Below are positions 7,598 to 16,052 of a DNA stretch of 35,218 nucleotides, piece by piece (the first letter of the stretch is position 1; each line of letters opens with the position of its first letter). This DNA comes from Woeseiaceae bacterium (GTDB lineage Bacteria > Pseudomonadota > Gammaproteobacteria > Steroidobacterales > Woeseiaceae). The stretch spans positions 1 to 35,218 of the forward strand of contig JASJCH010000017.1 of NCBI GenBank assembly GCA_030066075.1, in the 5' to 3' direction. The translations under genes were made by a program, and so were the position numbers. The notes beneath the pieces are model-generated. The model made no database searches and was not told where the DNA came from. It worked only from the letters and a program-made list of their open reading frames with translations.

Positions 7598-9757
7598 CTA
7601 GTTGTCTGCTTCGATGGCGCCGATGTCCACGAGGAGATCCGCGGGCCTCGGATTGCCCAACTGATCCGAATCCAGCGGGTCAACCCGAAGCGTCCTCTGG
7701 TCAAGGTCGACGGTGATCCCGTTGTACGAGTTTCTCCCGAGCTCGAAGAGCGTCATCCATACGTCGTCGTTGACCAATGCCGGACCCATATCGCCCATCT
7801 GGTCCACGTTGACTTCAGGGACCTGGTTCGCCAGCGCCAGGTCGAGATGGTGCCAGAAGTCGATGTAGGCATGGTTGTGCGCCGCCGCAGGCCAGGTCTG
7901 TGAGGGTCCGCACCAGAACGCCTGCTCGATCGTGCCGATCGTCTCACCGCGGCAATTGACGTACTGCTGAGCGCCTGCGGTCTCCGGATCGATGTCCGCC
8001 AGGTAACCCTCAAAGTAGCTTCTGAAATCGCTCGCGAATCCTGGCTGACCGTACACGGCCTCGATACGATCCAATATCAACGGCAGCAACAGCGGGTTCC
8101 GGCCTTCATTCAAAGATCCGTTGAGCTCACCGAGAACCTCGATGACGCTGTAACCGCTTACTGGTACCTGGTCAATCGCACTGCCGGCCGGTGCGTAATA
8201 CAACGCCACGAACGGGTCAGCCTGGACGCCGCTCGAGTTGATGGAAGTCGACAGCACCGCACCGCCTAGCACGTCGCCGATTACCACGCCGTCTTCATCA
8301 TTCGCTTGCGGAAAGTGCTTCCGCGACAACGACTCCCAGTTCGGCTCGCCGATAGGAACGAGTATCTGGCTGAAATCGATGACTCCGATCCTGTTGTGCC
8401 CCATGCTTCGAAACTCAAAAACGGAACCGGTGAAGATGTCGTGCGCATAGACGTTGCCAATCGTGTATCCGCCGGGTCCGCCGCCATCGATTTCATGGAC
8501 GGTGTTGCCGACGATTATGGAATGACCAATGATCATGTCCTCGACGGCGTGCGCGTTGCCGATGGTCGCCGCAATACCGCCTGCGAGGTTCGGTTTGTCC
8601 AACTCGTTGGTTCGGGGTTTCCCGTGCACCTGGTTCTCGACGATCGTGCTGCCCTGCACCTGCATGTAGCCGTTGGACATGTAGAGGCCGCCGCCGCGCC
8701 AGTACCCGATATCCAGCAAGCCGAACAGGAACGGTGGAAGTACTGGTGGCTCGACGAGATTTCTCGCTACCGTGCTGTTATCCACGTGCAGCCTCGTCGA
8801 CAAACCGATACCGCCGCCGTCGGAGTACACGCCGCCGCCGTAGGCGAACAGACCGGTAATCCGGTTTTCGGTAATCGTGGATCGGCTGATTGATGAAATA
8901 GTGGCTCCGGTATCACGACCGCCGACGGCAAAGACGCCACCGCCGGCTGCTCCCGCCCCGGCAACGGTATTGCCGGCGACGACGCAGTTATCCATAAAAA
9001 CCGTGTCTGCGTATACACCGCCACCGTAGGCGCCTCCATCCCGTGACGTGTCCGCGTCGTCGCCAACGGCGTGATTGTCATAGACTTTGCAGTCGATCAG
9101 GGTAGCCGTGCCCCAGACGGCGACACCGGCGCCCCTGGCAAGCGTGGACGCCTGGTTATCATCCGGGTGCTGCCCGATATCCGCAGCGACATCGAAAACG
9201 CTGTTACCGCCCGTCACCGCCACATTGATCAGCGTCAGGTCGCCGGCTACCGCCAGGACCCGTGCCGAATCCGCGCCATTCCAGTTCAACGTGATGCCGT
9301 CGGCGAGGCCCGATGCGTCGATGACGACGTGTTTATCAGCAAACAGGGCCGACTTGCCGTAGTCCCTGTCATGGTAGCCAACGAGGTAGGAAATGTTATT
9401 CGCATCATCGAAGCCCATAACCTCGCCCGTTAGCACGGTGTGTTCTTCAGCGACGTAGATCAGGTCGATCGTGCCACCGTTCAGCGATTCGTCGAACGAG
9501 ATTCTCTGCCGGGACGCCGCGGACGCGAGCGCGGAGCGCAGCGTCACGGTGCCAGCCGGCGGCGACGCGTCATCCAGCAAGCTATTGACGATGATTTCGG
9601 GACGCGACGAGCCGCCTCCGCCGCCACTGCTCCCGCAACTGGCAAGCCCCGGCAAAGCCAATACAGCCAGCAATATGATCCCGGCATTACGACGCAAACA
9701 ACGGCCGGTTGACGCAAATGTGCTCACTTGACAGAACATGGTGTCGAATCCGTTCAC
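7598..9757 (-). CDS. parallel beta-helix lipoprotein, choice-of-anchor Q type
   Basis: The product is about 719 residues with a lipoprotein signal ending in GLASC (Cys41), a Gly/Ser linker, then a right-handed parallel beta-helix. The domain start EIIVNSLLDDASPPAGTVTLRSAL is the CSLREA-like entry typical of such surface proteins. Gly-rich coils such as GGAYGGGVYADT and GAGAAGGGVFAV recur about every 40 residues. The end LLVDIGAIEADN is the choice-of-anchor Q signature. Such proteins are exported to the cell surface and usually bind or cleave polysaccharides, but no catalytic site is recognisable here. I chose the GTG at 9757 because GAGAGG lies seven bases upstream; an ATG at 9739 and a GTG at 9790 are alternatives. 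It stands alone with its own terminator. Confidence 0.78.
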   Translation of the reverse strand: MNGFDTMFCQVSTFASTGRCLRRNAGIILLAVLALPGLASCGSSGGGGGSSRPEIIVNSLLDDASPPAGTVTLRSALASAASRQRISFDESLNGGTIDLIYVAEEHTVLTGEVMGFDDANNISYLVGYHDRDYGKSALFADKHVVIDASGLADGITLNWNGADSARVLAVAGDLTLINVAVTGGNSVFDVAADIGQHPDDNQASTLARGAGVAVWGTATLIDCKVYDNHAVGDDADTSRDGGAYGGGVYADTVFMDNCVVAGNTVAGAGAAGGGVFAVGGRDTGATISSISRSTITENRITGLFAYGGGVYSDGGGIGLSTRLHVDNSTVARNLVEPPVLPPFLFGLLDIGYWRGGGLYMSNGYMQVQGSTIVENQVHGKPRTNELDKPNLAGGIAATIGNAHAVEDMIIGHSIIVGNTVHEIDGGGPGGYTIGNVYAHDIFTGSVFEFRSMGHNRIGVIDFSQILVPIGEPNWESLSRKHFPQANDEDGVVIGDVLGGAVLSTSINSSGVQADPFVALYYAPAGSAIDQVPVSGYSVIEVLGELNGSLNEGRNPLLLPLILDRIEAVYGQPGFASDFRSYFEGYLADIDPETAGAQQYVNCRGETIGTIEQAFWCGPSQTWPAAAHNHAYIDFWHHLDLALANQVPEVNVDQMGDMGPALVNDDVWMTLFELGRNSYNGITVDLDQRTLRVDPLDSDQLGNPRPADLLVDIGAIEADN

Positions 9758-9959
9758 GGCTAGCCCTCTCGAATGGTATTTGCTACCCACAGGCTAATGA
9801 ATCCGAACAAGTCGCAATATTCCCAATGAAGCAGAATTTTGTCCGGATACCCTATTCACCGCTCAGCATTCAGAAGCAGCCCGATATGGCCGTTTTCCCT
9901 TATACCCACGGGCCCTGGATCGGCGGTATCGTGGGGCGATTGGCAAAAGGTCTTGAATC

Positions 9960-11243
9960 GTGGCCCATGCGACGCTAAGAACCAGCTACTCCGCCCTGGC
10001 CGACAGGCTGAACCGTTTCCCGCAGGGCGCGCCTCCTTCCGACCTCCTGTTCGAAATCCTGTCGATGCTGTTCAGCGAGGAAGAAGCTGGCCTGGTTTCA
10101 CTGATGCCGATCAAACCCTTTACGGCGAAGAAAGCCGGCCGCATCTGGAAGAAAAACCTCACCGAAACGCAGAATATCCTGGACGCACTGGCCGACCGGG
10201 GCATCCTGGTCGATTTCGAGCAGCACGGTGAAACTGTCTACGCGCTGCCGCCGCCAATGGCTGGTTTTTTTGAGTTTTCGCTGATGCGCGTCCGCGATGA
10301 TATTGATCAAAAGGTACTCAGCGAGCTTTTTCATCAATACATGAATGTCGAGGAAGACTTCATCAGGGAGCTTTTCACCCGCGGTGAGACGCAGTTGGGG
10401 CGGACCTTCGTGCATGAGCCCGCGTTGTCCGAAGACAATGCTCTGCATGTGCTGGATTACGAGCGAGCCAGCGAGGTCATTGAAACGGCAAGCCATATCG
10501 GTGTCGGACGCTGCTACTGCCGGCACAAGATGGAACACATGGGCAGGGCCTGTTCTGCACCGCAGGATATCTGCATGACCTTCAACACCACGGCGTCCTC
10601 GCTTACCCGGCACGGCATCGCACGCGAGATCGACAAGGAGGAATGTCACGACCTGTTGCAGGAAGCCTACGACAACAACCTCGTGCAATTCGGCGAGAAC
10701 GTCCGCGAAAGCGTCAACTTCATCTGCAATTGCTGTGGCTGCTGTTGCGAAGCAATGATCGCCGCACGCCGTTTTGCAATCCTCAACCCCGTTCACACGA
10801 CCAACTTCATCCCGGTCATTGACGAGGAAACCTGCAATGGCTGCGGCAAGTGCGTCAATGTCTGCCCGGTCGAAGCGATGACCCTCGTTTCCGCCCACGA
10901 CCCGGAAAAACCCAAGATGAAGATCGCCAAGCTGAATGACGAGCTTTGCCTGGGTTGCGGCGTGTGTGTGCGCAGCTGTAACAAGCACGATAGCCTGTCG
11001 ATGGAATCGCGCGCGAAGCGCGTTCTGACGCCATTAAACGGCACTCACCGTGCAGTCCTCATGGCCATTGAGCGCGGCAAACTGCAGAACCTCATTTTCG
11101 ACAACCAGGTTTTGTGGAGCCACCGTGCCATGGCCGCCGTGTTAGGCGCGATCCTGAAGCTGCCGCCGGTCAAACAGGCATTGGCGAGTGAACAGCTCAA
11201 ATCGCGCTACCTGGAATCGCTGCTAAGCCACACGAAGCACTAG
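9960..11243 (+). CDS. cysteine-rich 4Fe-4S ferredoxin-domain protein
   Basis: This 427-residue cytosolic protein carries several cysteine clusters. The N-terminal 100 residues look like a winged-helix region (ILSMLFSEEEAGLVSLMPIKPFTAKKAG). They are followed by Cys185, Cys187, Cys198 and Cys205 (CYCRHK...ACSAPQDIC), then a dense CNCCGCCC motif (256-263). Two ferredoxin motifs follow: CNGCGKCVNVCP (292-302) and CLGCGVCVRSC (330-340), each suited to a [4Fe-4S] cluster; the second lacks the usual Pro after its last Cys. The family is annotated only as a 4Fe-4S binding protein, and I know of no assigned reaction. It probably shuttles electrons or senses redox state. The start GTG at 9960 is preceded by AAAAGG. 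It converges with the ABC exporter gene, whose stop lies eight bases away. Confidence 0.82.
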   Translation: MAHATLRTSYSALADRLNRFPQGAPPSDLLFEILSMLFSEEEAGLVSLMPIKPFTAKKAGRIWKKNLTETQNILDALADRGILVDFEQHGETVYALPPPMAGFFEFSLMRVRDDIDQKVLSELFHQYMNVEEDFIRELFTRGETQLGRTFVHEPALSEDNALHVLDYERASEVIETASHIGVGRCYCRHKMEHMGRACSAPQDICMTFNTTASSLTRHGIAREIDKEECHDLLQEAYDNNLVQFGENVRESVNFICNCCGCCCEAMIAARRFAILNPVHTTNFIPVIDEETCNGCGKCVNVCPVEAMTLVSAHDPEKPKMKIAKLNDELCLGCGVCVRSCNKHDSLSMESRAKRVLTPLNGTHRAVLMAIERGKLQNLIFDNQVLWSHRAMAAVLGAILKLPPVKQALASEQLKSRYLESLLSHTKH

Positions 11244-11251
11244 GGCGGGAG

Positions 11252-13075
11252 TCACGGAATGAATCCGCCAGACTGCCGGCGCCACAGGTCGGCGTAGAGT
11301 CCGCCCCCTTTGGCAAGCTCGTCGTGGCTGCCCTCCTCCGCGATGCACCCCTTGTCGATTACCACCAGCCGGTCCATGGCCGCGATCGTGGACAGGCGAT
11401 GCGCGATGGCGATAACGGTCTTGCCTTCCATGAGTTGCAGCAGGTTCTCCTGGATGGCGGCCTCCACTTCCGAGTCCAGCGCGGACGTAGCCTCGTCCAG
11501 TACCAGTATGGGCGCGTCCTTCAGGAACATGCGCGCAATGGCGATGCGCTGGCGCTGCCCGCCGGAGAGTTTCACGCCGCGCTCACCCACGTGAGCGCTG
11601 TATCCCTTGCGCCCGTGAGCATCCTCGAGGCCGAGGATGTAGTCGTGAGCATTGGCGCGCCGCGCCGCGTTCTCGACCTCCTCGTCGCTCGCTCCGTCGC
11701 GCCCATAGGCGATGTTGTCGCGCACGGATCGGTGCAACAGGGATGTGTCCTGGGTGACCACACCGATTTGTCCGCGCAGCGACTCCTGCTGCACCTTCGA
11801 GATATCCTGCCCGTCGATCAGTATGCGTCCGCCTTCGAGGTCGAAAAGCCGCAGCAGCACGTTCATCAGCGTGGTCTTGCCCGCACCCGAGCGGCCAACC
11901 AGGCCCACCCTCTCCCCGGGAGCGATTTTCAGGGCAAAGTCTTCGATGACACCCGAGCCCTTGCCATAGTGGAAGCTGATGCGATCGAACTCGATCGCGC
12001 CCTCGGTAACTGCCAGCGGCGGTGCCTCCGGTACGTCGGTCACCGCCTGCACCTGCGCGATGGTATTCATGCCGTCATGGGCCGTGCCGATGCTCTCGAA
12101 CAGGCCCGATAGCTCCCACATGATCCAGTGCGACATGCCGTGCAGGCGCAGCACCAGGCCTACGGCGACAGCCACGCCGCCGACACTGGTGGCATCGTTC
12201 AGCCAGGACAGGATAGCGACGAACCCGACACCGAACAGCAGCAGTGCGTTGAGCACCTCAACGGAAACCTCGATGCGAGTGGCCAGGCGCATCATGCGAT
12301 GCACCGTGTCCATGAAGCCCTCCATCGACTCGCGGGCATAGCGCTCCTCGTGGCCGGCGTGGGCAAAGAGCTTGACCGTCATGATGTTCGTGTAACTGTC
12401 CGTGATACGACCGGTCATGACCGAGCGCGCGTCCGCCTGCTCCTCCGCCACCTTGTTGATCTTCGGCAGGAGCCGGCACAACACTGCAATGTAGGCGACC
12501 AGCCAGGCGAGGAACGGCGCGGCGACCCACGGATCGAACCCCGCGACGAGCAGCATCGCACCCAGGAAATAGACGCTGACGTAAACCAGCACGTCGAACA
12601 TCTTCATCACCGCCTCGCGCACGCCCAGGGCAGTCTGCATGACCTTGGTGGCGATACGCCCGGCGAACTCGTCCTGGTAGAAACCGAAGCTCTGGCGCAG
12701 CAGGTATCGATGCGCCATCCAGCGAATGCGCATCGGGTAGTTGCCGATGATGGTCTGGTGTTGCAGCAGCCCGGCGAGCAGCGACATCAGCGGCAACGCC
12801 AGCAACACGACAGCAGCGATCAGGAACAACATGTCGCGCTCGCGCTCGAGGAAGGTGGCTTTGTCGGCACTCGACAGCCAGTCAATGACGTTGCCGAGGA
12901 AGCCGAACAGCAGCACCTCAACGGCGGCTATGGCGCCCACCAGCGCCGACACGATGAAAATCCAGGGCCAGGCGCCGCGCGTATAGTGGCGGCAAAAGGC
13001 GATCAGCGTCGCCGGCGGCCGCGTGGGCGTCTCGGGCGGAAACGGCGGCAGGAGTTTTTCGAAGAAGGCGAACAT
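11252..13075 (-). CDS. ABC exporter with fused permease and ATPase
   Basis: This 607-residue inner-membrane half-transporter of the MsbA/multidrug exporter type should work as a homodimer. Six membrane helices occupy about residues 35-330. The nucleotide-binding domain follows, with Walker A GRSGAGKTT (394-402), signature LSGGQ (503-507), Walker B ILVLDE (523-528) and the switch His559 (AIAHR). The N-terminal amphipathic stretch MFAFFEKLLPPFPPETP is shared by a subgroup of uncharacterised exporters. The substrate is unknown. No clear ribosome site precedes the ATG at 13075, and a TATACT hexamer ends six bases upstream, so the message may be leaderless. The promoter region coincides with the tRNA-derived element at 13104-13222. 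Confidence 0.9.
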   Translation of the reverse strand: MFAFFEKLLPPFPPETPTRPPATLIAFCRHYTRGAWPWIFIVSALVGAIAAVEVLLFGFLGNVIDWLSSADKATFLERERDMLFLIAAVVLLALPLMSLLAGLLQHQTIIGNYPMRIRWMAHRYLLRQSFGFYQDEFAGRIATKVMQTALGVREAVMKMFDVLVYVSVYFLGAMLLVAGFDPWVAAPFLAWLVAYIAVLCRLLPKINKVAEEQADARSVMTGRITDSYTNIMTVKLFAHAGHEERYARESMEGFMDTVHRMMRLATRIEVSVEVLNALLLFGVGFVAILSWLNDATSVGGVAVAVGLVLRLHGMSHWIMWELSGLFESIGTAHDGMNTIAQVQAVTDVPEAPPLAVTEGAIEFDRISFHYGKGSGVIEDFALKIAPGERVGLVGRSGAGKTTLMNVLLRLFDLEGGRILIDGQDISKVQQESLRGQIGVVTQDTSLLHRSVRDNIAYGRDGASDEEVENAARRANAHDYILGLEDAHGRKGYSAHVGERGVKLSGGQRQRIAIARMFLKDAPILVLDEATSALDSEVEAAIQENLLQLMEGKTVIAIAHRLSTIAAMDRLVVIDKGCIAEEGSHDELAKGGGLYADLWRRQSGGFIP

Positions 13076-13081
13076 CGCCAG

Positions 13082-13087
13082 AGTATA
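13082..13087 (-). promoter_or_regulatory. -10-like hexamer next to the ABC exporter start
   Basis: TATACT on the minus strand (five of six matches to TATAAT) ends six bases before the ATG at 13075, placing the expected transcription start on the start codon. No convincing -35 box is found; the -35 zone falls in or beside the tRNA-derived 19-base repeat. Confidence 0.35.
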
Positions 13088-13103
13088 TCCGCCAGGCTCG
13101 TGC

Positions 13104-13122
13104 GGCGGAGAGGGTGGGATTC
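13104..13122 (-). repeat. 19-base exact copy of the tRNA-Ser 3' end
   Basis: Positions 13104-13122 are identical to 13261-13279, which encode the last part of the T-arm, the acceptor strand, the discriminator and the CC of the CCA end. The identity stops abruptly on both sides. The copy is in the same orientation as the tRNA, 157 bases away. Confidence 0.9.
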
Positions 13123-13222
13123 ATGCTCCGCCTGTGGGATTGAGTCGCCCACTACGTGGGCTCCTCGCCAATCGACCAGGGTCGATTGGTCGAACAGGGT
13201 TCGAAAGCCCATACCCTCTCCC
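13104..13222 (-). ncRNA. tRNA-Ser-derived structured element
   Basis: This segment lies just past the tRNA-Ser terminator and codes for no plausible protein. Read on the minus strand it can fold into a branched shape. A closing stem joins GGAGAGGGTATGGG (13208-13221) to CCCACCCTCTCC (13107-13118). Three hairpins follow inside: TCGAA/TTCGA (13190-13204), a nine-base-pair stem CCAATCGAC/GTCGATTGG (13168-13189), and GCCCAC/GTGGGC (13147-13161) extended by GAG/CTC. Both arms of the closing stem resemble the tRNA-Ser T-arm and acceptor end, one direct and one inverted. It may be a stable RNA, a processed tRNA relative or a dispersed repeat; transcription is not shown. It resembles in concept the rtT repeats after E. 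coli tyrT. Confidence 0.4.
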
Positions 13223-13253
13223 AAAACGACAAAAGCCCCATTTAGGGGCTTTT
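13223..13253 (-). terminator. terminator after tRNA-Ser
   Basis: The stem AAAAGCCCC (13231-13239) / GGGGCTTTT (13245-13253) with loop ATTTA begins seven bases past the CCA end of the tRNA on the minus strand. It is followed by GTCGTTTT as the U-rich tract. It is nearly the same structure as the terminator at 7547-7576. Confidence 0.8.
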
Positions 13254-13259
13254 GCGTTT

Positions 13260-13350
<91 letters not shown>

Positions 13351-13365
13351 ACTCGCGGGGCGTGG

Positions 13366-13371
13366 ATTGTA
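13366..13371 (-). promoter_or_regulatory. -10 box of the tRNA-Ser promoter
   Basis: TACAAT on the minus strand lies 15 bases before the tRNA 5' end, followed by a GC-rich discriminator (CCACGCCCCGCG), as is usual for stable-RNA promoters under growth-rate control. The -35 candidate TCGCGA at 17-base spacing is weak. Confidence 0.55.
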
Positions 13372-13455
13372 CTGAAAGCGTGCGGGTTTCGCGAGCGGAA
13401 CTCCCGCCCGCATCCACAGACTAACCGCACTCGAAAGCCAAGCCGGAGAAAGGCC

Positions 13456-14562
13456 GTGTTCAGACTGTCGCTATTGATTATCGCGCTCGTGGCCGGGGCC
13501 ACCGCCAAGGCACAAGACGACTTCCCGTTCGCCATCGAGCCCGTTGCCGAATTCAATCAACCCTGGGCCATGGCGTTCCTGCCGGACGGCAGCCTGCTCG
13601 TCACCGAAAAGGGTGGCCGGTTGTTCCTGGTCGGCCGGGACGGCAGCAAGCTCGAGGTAGGCGGCGTCCCCGACGTGGACTATGGCGGCCAGGGCGGTCT
13701 TGGCGACGTGGCGTTGCATCCGGATTTCGCAGAGAACGGGCTGGTCTACCTGAGCTATGCCGAGGCCGGTGAGGGCCGTACCCGCGGCGCTGCCGTCGCC
13801 GTTACCAAGCTCAGCACGTCGGGCGACAGGCCGATGCTGGCGCAGCCGCAGGTCATCTGGCGCCAGGTGCCGAAGCTCAGCGGCAAAGGCCACTACGGAC
13901 ACCGCCTGCTGTTCTCGGACGACGGCTATCTCTTCATATCATCGGGCGAGCGCCAGGAATTCGACCCGGCCCAGGACATGCAATCCAACCTCGGCAAGAT
14001 CGTGCGCCTGCGCGACGACGGCAGCGTGCCCGACGACAATCCGTTTGCCGACCAGGGCGGCGTCACCGCCCAGATCTGGACCCTGGGCCACCGCAACCCG
14101 CTGGGCATTGCCTTCGACCTCGACGGGCGGCTCTGGAACACCGAGATGGGGCCGCGCGGCGGCGACGAGCTGAACCTCGTGATCAAGGGCAGGAACTACG
14201 GCTACCCGGAAGTTTCCAACGGCCGGCATTACAGCTTCCTGCCCATCCCCGATCACGACACCCGCCCGGAATTCGAGGCGCCTAAAGCCTGGTGGACCCC
14301 GGTCATCTCGCCGGGTGGATTGATTTTCTACTCCGGTGACCTGTTCGCCGACTGGCGTGGCGACGCGTTGATCCCCGGCCTGTCGTCCCTGGCGCTCGTA
14401 CGCGTCGAGATCGACGGCGACGAGGCCCGCGAGGTCGAGCGCTTCAACATGGGCAAGCGCATACGCGCCGTACAACAGGGGCCCAATGGCGCCGTCTGGC
14501 TGCTGGAAGACGCCAATGACGGCCGCTTGCTGAGGCTCACGCCGCGCCAGGGCCGCCCCTGA
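13456..14562 (+). CDS. PQQ-dependent aldose sugar dehydrogenase (YliI/Asd type)
   Basis: This 368-residue periplasmic protein begins with a signal peptide ([20 protein letters not shown]). The rest is a six-bladed beta-propeller of the soluble glucose/sorbosone dehydrogenase family (PF07995), the size of E. coli YliI. Key segments are [15 protein letters not shown] (general-base His region), [33 protein letters not shown], and the PQQ and calcium-binding stretch [13 protein letters not shown]. Such enzymes oxidise the C1 of aldoses with pyrroloquinoline quinone and pass electrons to a carrier. No PQQ biosynthesis genes are in the window. The GTG start at 13456 has GGAGAAAGG just upstream. mltF follows 65 bases later, and a dihaem cytochrome lies just beyond it on the other strand. 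Confidence 0.9.
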   Translation: MFRLSLLIIALVAGATAKAQDDFPFAIEPVAEFNQPWAMAFLPDGSLLVTEKGGRLFLVGRDGSKLEVGGVPDVDYGGQGGLGDVALHPDFAENGLVYLSYAEAGEGRTRGAAVAVTKLSTSGDRPMLAQPQVIWRQVPKLSGKGHYGHRLLFSDDGYLFISSGERQEFDPAQDMQSNLGKIVRLRDDGSVPDDNPFADQGGVTAQIWTLGHRNPLGIAFDLDGRLWNTEMGPRGGDELNLVIKGRNYGYPEVSNGRHYSFLPIPDHDTRPEFEAPKAWWTPVISPGGLIFYSGDLFADWRGDALIPGLSSLALVRVEIDGDEAREVERFNMGKRIRAVQQGPNGAVWLLEDANDGRLLRLTPRQGRP

Positions 14563-14582
14563 AACAATCGCGCCAACTTCTT

Positions 14583-14610
14583 GGGGTAGAATCAGTACTT
14601 CAGGGGTAGA
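14583..14610 (+). promoter_or_regulatory. direct repeat in front of mltF
   Basis: GGGGTAGA occurs at 14583-14590 and again at 14603-14610, exactly 20 bases (two helical turns) apart. TAGAAT at 14587-14592 could be a -10 box overlapping the first copy. No good -35 box is seen. Confidence 0.25.
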
Positions 14611-14627
14611 GCGATCCGGAGACGTCG

Positions 14628-16049
14628 TTGCGACTAGTCCTCTACATCTCGCTGGCGGCGCTGCTGGGCACCTGCTCCACGCAGCCGCCAATACTCGACC
14701 AGGTTCTCGAACTCGGCGAGCTGCGCGTTGTCACCCGTGACAGCCCGACGGCCTATGTCGATAGCCCTGACGGACCGTCCGGTCCCGAGTATGACCTCGT
14801 CAAAGCATTCGCCGACGAACTCGGTGTGGACCTCGTCATGGAACCCGTGCAGAGCGTGTCCGAGGTACTGCCGCACCTGATTGAAGGCAAAGCGCATATG
14901 GCCGCCGCCGGCCTGTCGACGACAACGGCCCGCCGTTCTTACGTTAACTTCGGCCACTACTACGACATGGTCGACATTCACCTCGTGTACAAGCTCGGCA
15001 CGGGCAAGCCGCGCTCGCTCGAAGAGGTGATCGGCCGCACGATCGAGGTTGTCGCGGGCACCAGCCATGTCGACACCCTGGTGGCGCTGCAGAAAATCCA
15101 CCCCGAGCTGACCTGGACCGAGAATGCGGATGTGGAAGTCGCCACCCTGCTCGCCAAGGTGGCGGCCGGTGAGATCGATTTCACGATTGCCGACAGCACC
15201 GAGTTCAATATCCAGCGCCATTTCTACCCGGACCTGCGCGTCGCCCTGGACCTGGAGCTGGGCGATCCGCTGGCCTGGGCGTTTCCGCGCGAACTCGGCA
15301 ACACGCTGCTCGACCGGGCCGATGACTTCCTGATCGACTACGAACGAGAGGGCCTGCTCGCCAAGGTCAAGGACCGCTACTACGGGCACACCCGCAAATT
15401 CGACTATGTCGGCACTCGCAACTTCATTCGCCATTACGAGAGCCGCCTGCCGCGCTATCGGGCCATGTTCGAAGAGGCCGCGGCTCAGTGGGGCGTGGAT
15501 TGGCGCCTGCTGGCCGCTATCGCCTACCAGGAATCACACTGGCGCGCCGGCGCGGTCTCGCCGACCGGCGTCCGCGGCATCATGATGCTCACGGAAGACA
15601 CGGCTGCTTATCTCGGCATCGACGATCGCGTCGACCCGCGCAACAGCATCTTCGGCGGCGCGCAGTACTTCGCTCGGCAGACCGAGCGCGTGGCCGACTC
15701 GGTCGAGGAACCGGATCGCACCTGGATGGCGCTGGCGGCCTACAACGTCGGCTTCAACCACGTGAAGGATGCCCGCCAGATTGTCGAGTGGCAGGGCGGC
15801 GACCCCGACGCCTGGATCGACATTTCCAAGGCGCTGCCGCTATTGGCCAAGCGCGAGTGGTACAGCCGGGTGCCGTTCGGCTACGCGCGCGGCTGGGAAC
15901 CGGTGCTGTACGTGAACAACATCCGCGCGTACTACAACATCCTGCAGTGGCTCACCGCGAGCGAGGAAGCCGAGACGCGCGAGTTCGATATCCCGGGTGA
16001 GGTGGCGCCGCCGCCTGCGGACGAGCCAGCCGACGTCGAGCAGACCTGA
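14628..16049 (+). CDS. mltF: membrane-bound lytic murein transglycosylase F
   Basis: The 473-residue protein has the two-part MltF architecture. After a signal peptide comes a solute-binding-protein-like domain (about 25-255, PF00497) beginning LELGELRVVTRDSPTAYVDSPDGPSGPEYDLVKAFADELG. A C-terminal SLT domain (about 280-455, PF01464) follows. The catalytic Glu302 sits in AAIAYQESHW, followed by SPTGVRGIMMLTEDTAAYLGI, very close to the E. coli enzyme. It cleaves peptidoglycan glycan strands, forming 1,6-anhydro ends, in the periplasm. The start is TTG at 14628 with GGAG eight bases before it. Cys16 in LLGTC may be a non-canonical lipidation site. The tail is acidic and Pro-rich. It converges with the dihaem cytochrome gene, only three bases apart. 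Confidence 0.94.
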   Translation: MRLVLYISLAALLGTCSTQPPILDQVLELGELRVVTRDSPTAYVDSPDGPSGPEYDLVKAFADELGVDLVMEPVQSVSEVLPHLIEGKAHMAAAGLSTTTARRSYVNFGHYYDMVDIHLVYKLGTGKPRSLEEVIGRTIEVVAGTSHVDTLVALQKIHPELTWTENADVEVATLLAKVAAGEIDFTIADSTEFNIQRHFYPDLRVALDLELGDPLAWAFPRELGNTLLDRADDFLIDYEREGLLAKVKDRYYGHTRKFDYVGTRNFIRHYESRLPRYRAMFEEAAAQWGVDWRLLAAIAYQESHWRAGAVSPTGVRGIMMLTEDTAAYLGIDDRVDPRNSIFGGAQYFARQTERVADSVEEPDRTWMALAAYNVGFNHVKDARQIVEWQGGDPDAWIDISKALPLLAKREWYSRVPFGYARGWEPVLYVNNIRAYYNILQWLTASEEAETREFDIPGEVAPPPADEPADVEQT

Positions 16050-16052
16050 GCC

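Noticed and set aside
7598..9757. Horizontal transfer of the beta-helix lipoprotein gene
   Set aside because: It seems slightly less GC-rich than its neighbours, but I cannot compute composition reliably, and the gene has a normal promoter-less gap and terminator without mobile remnants.
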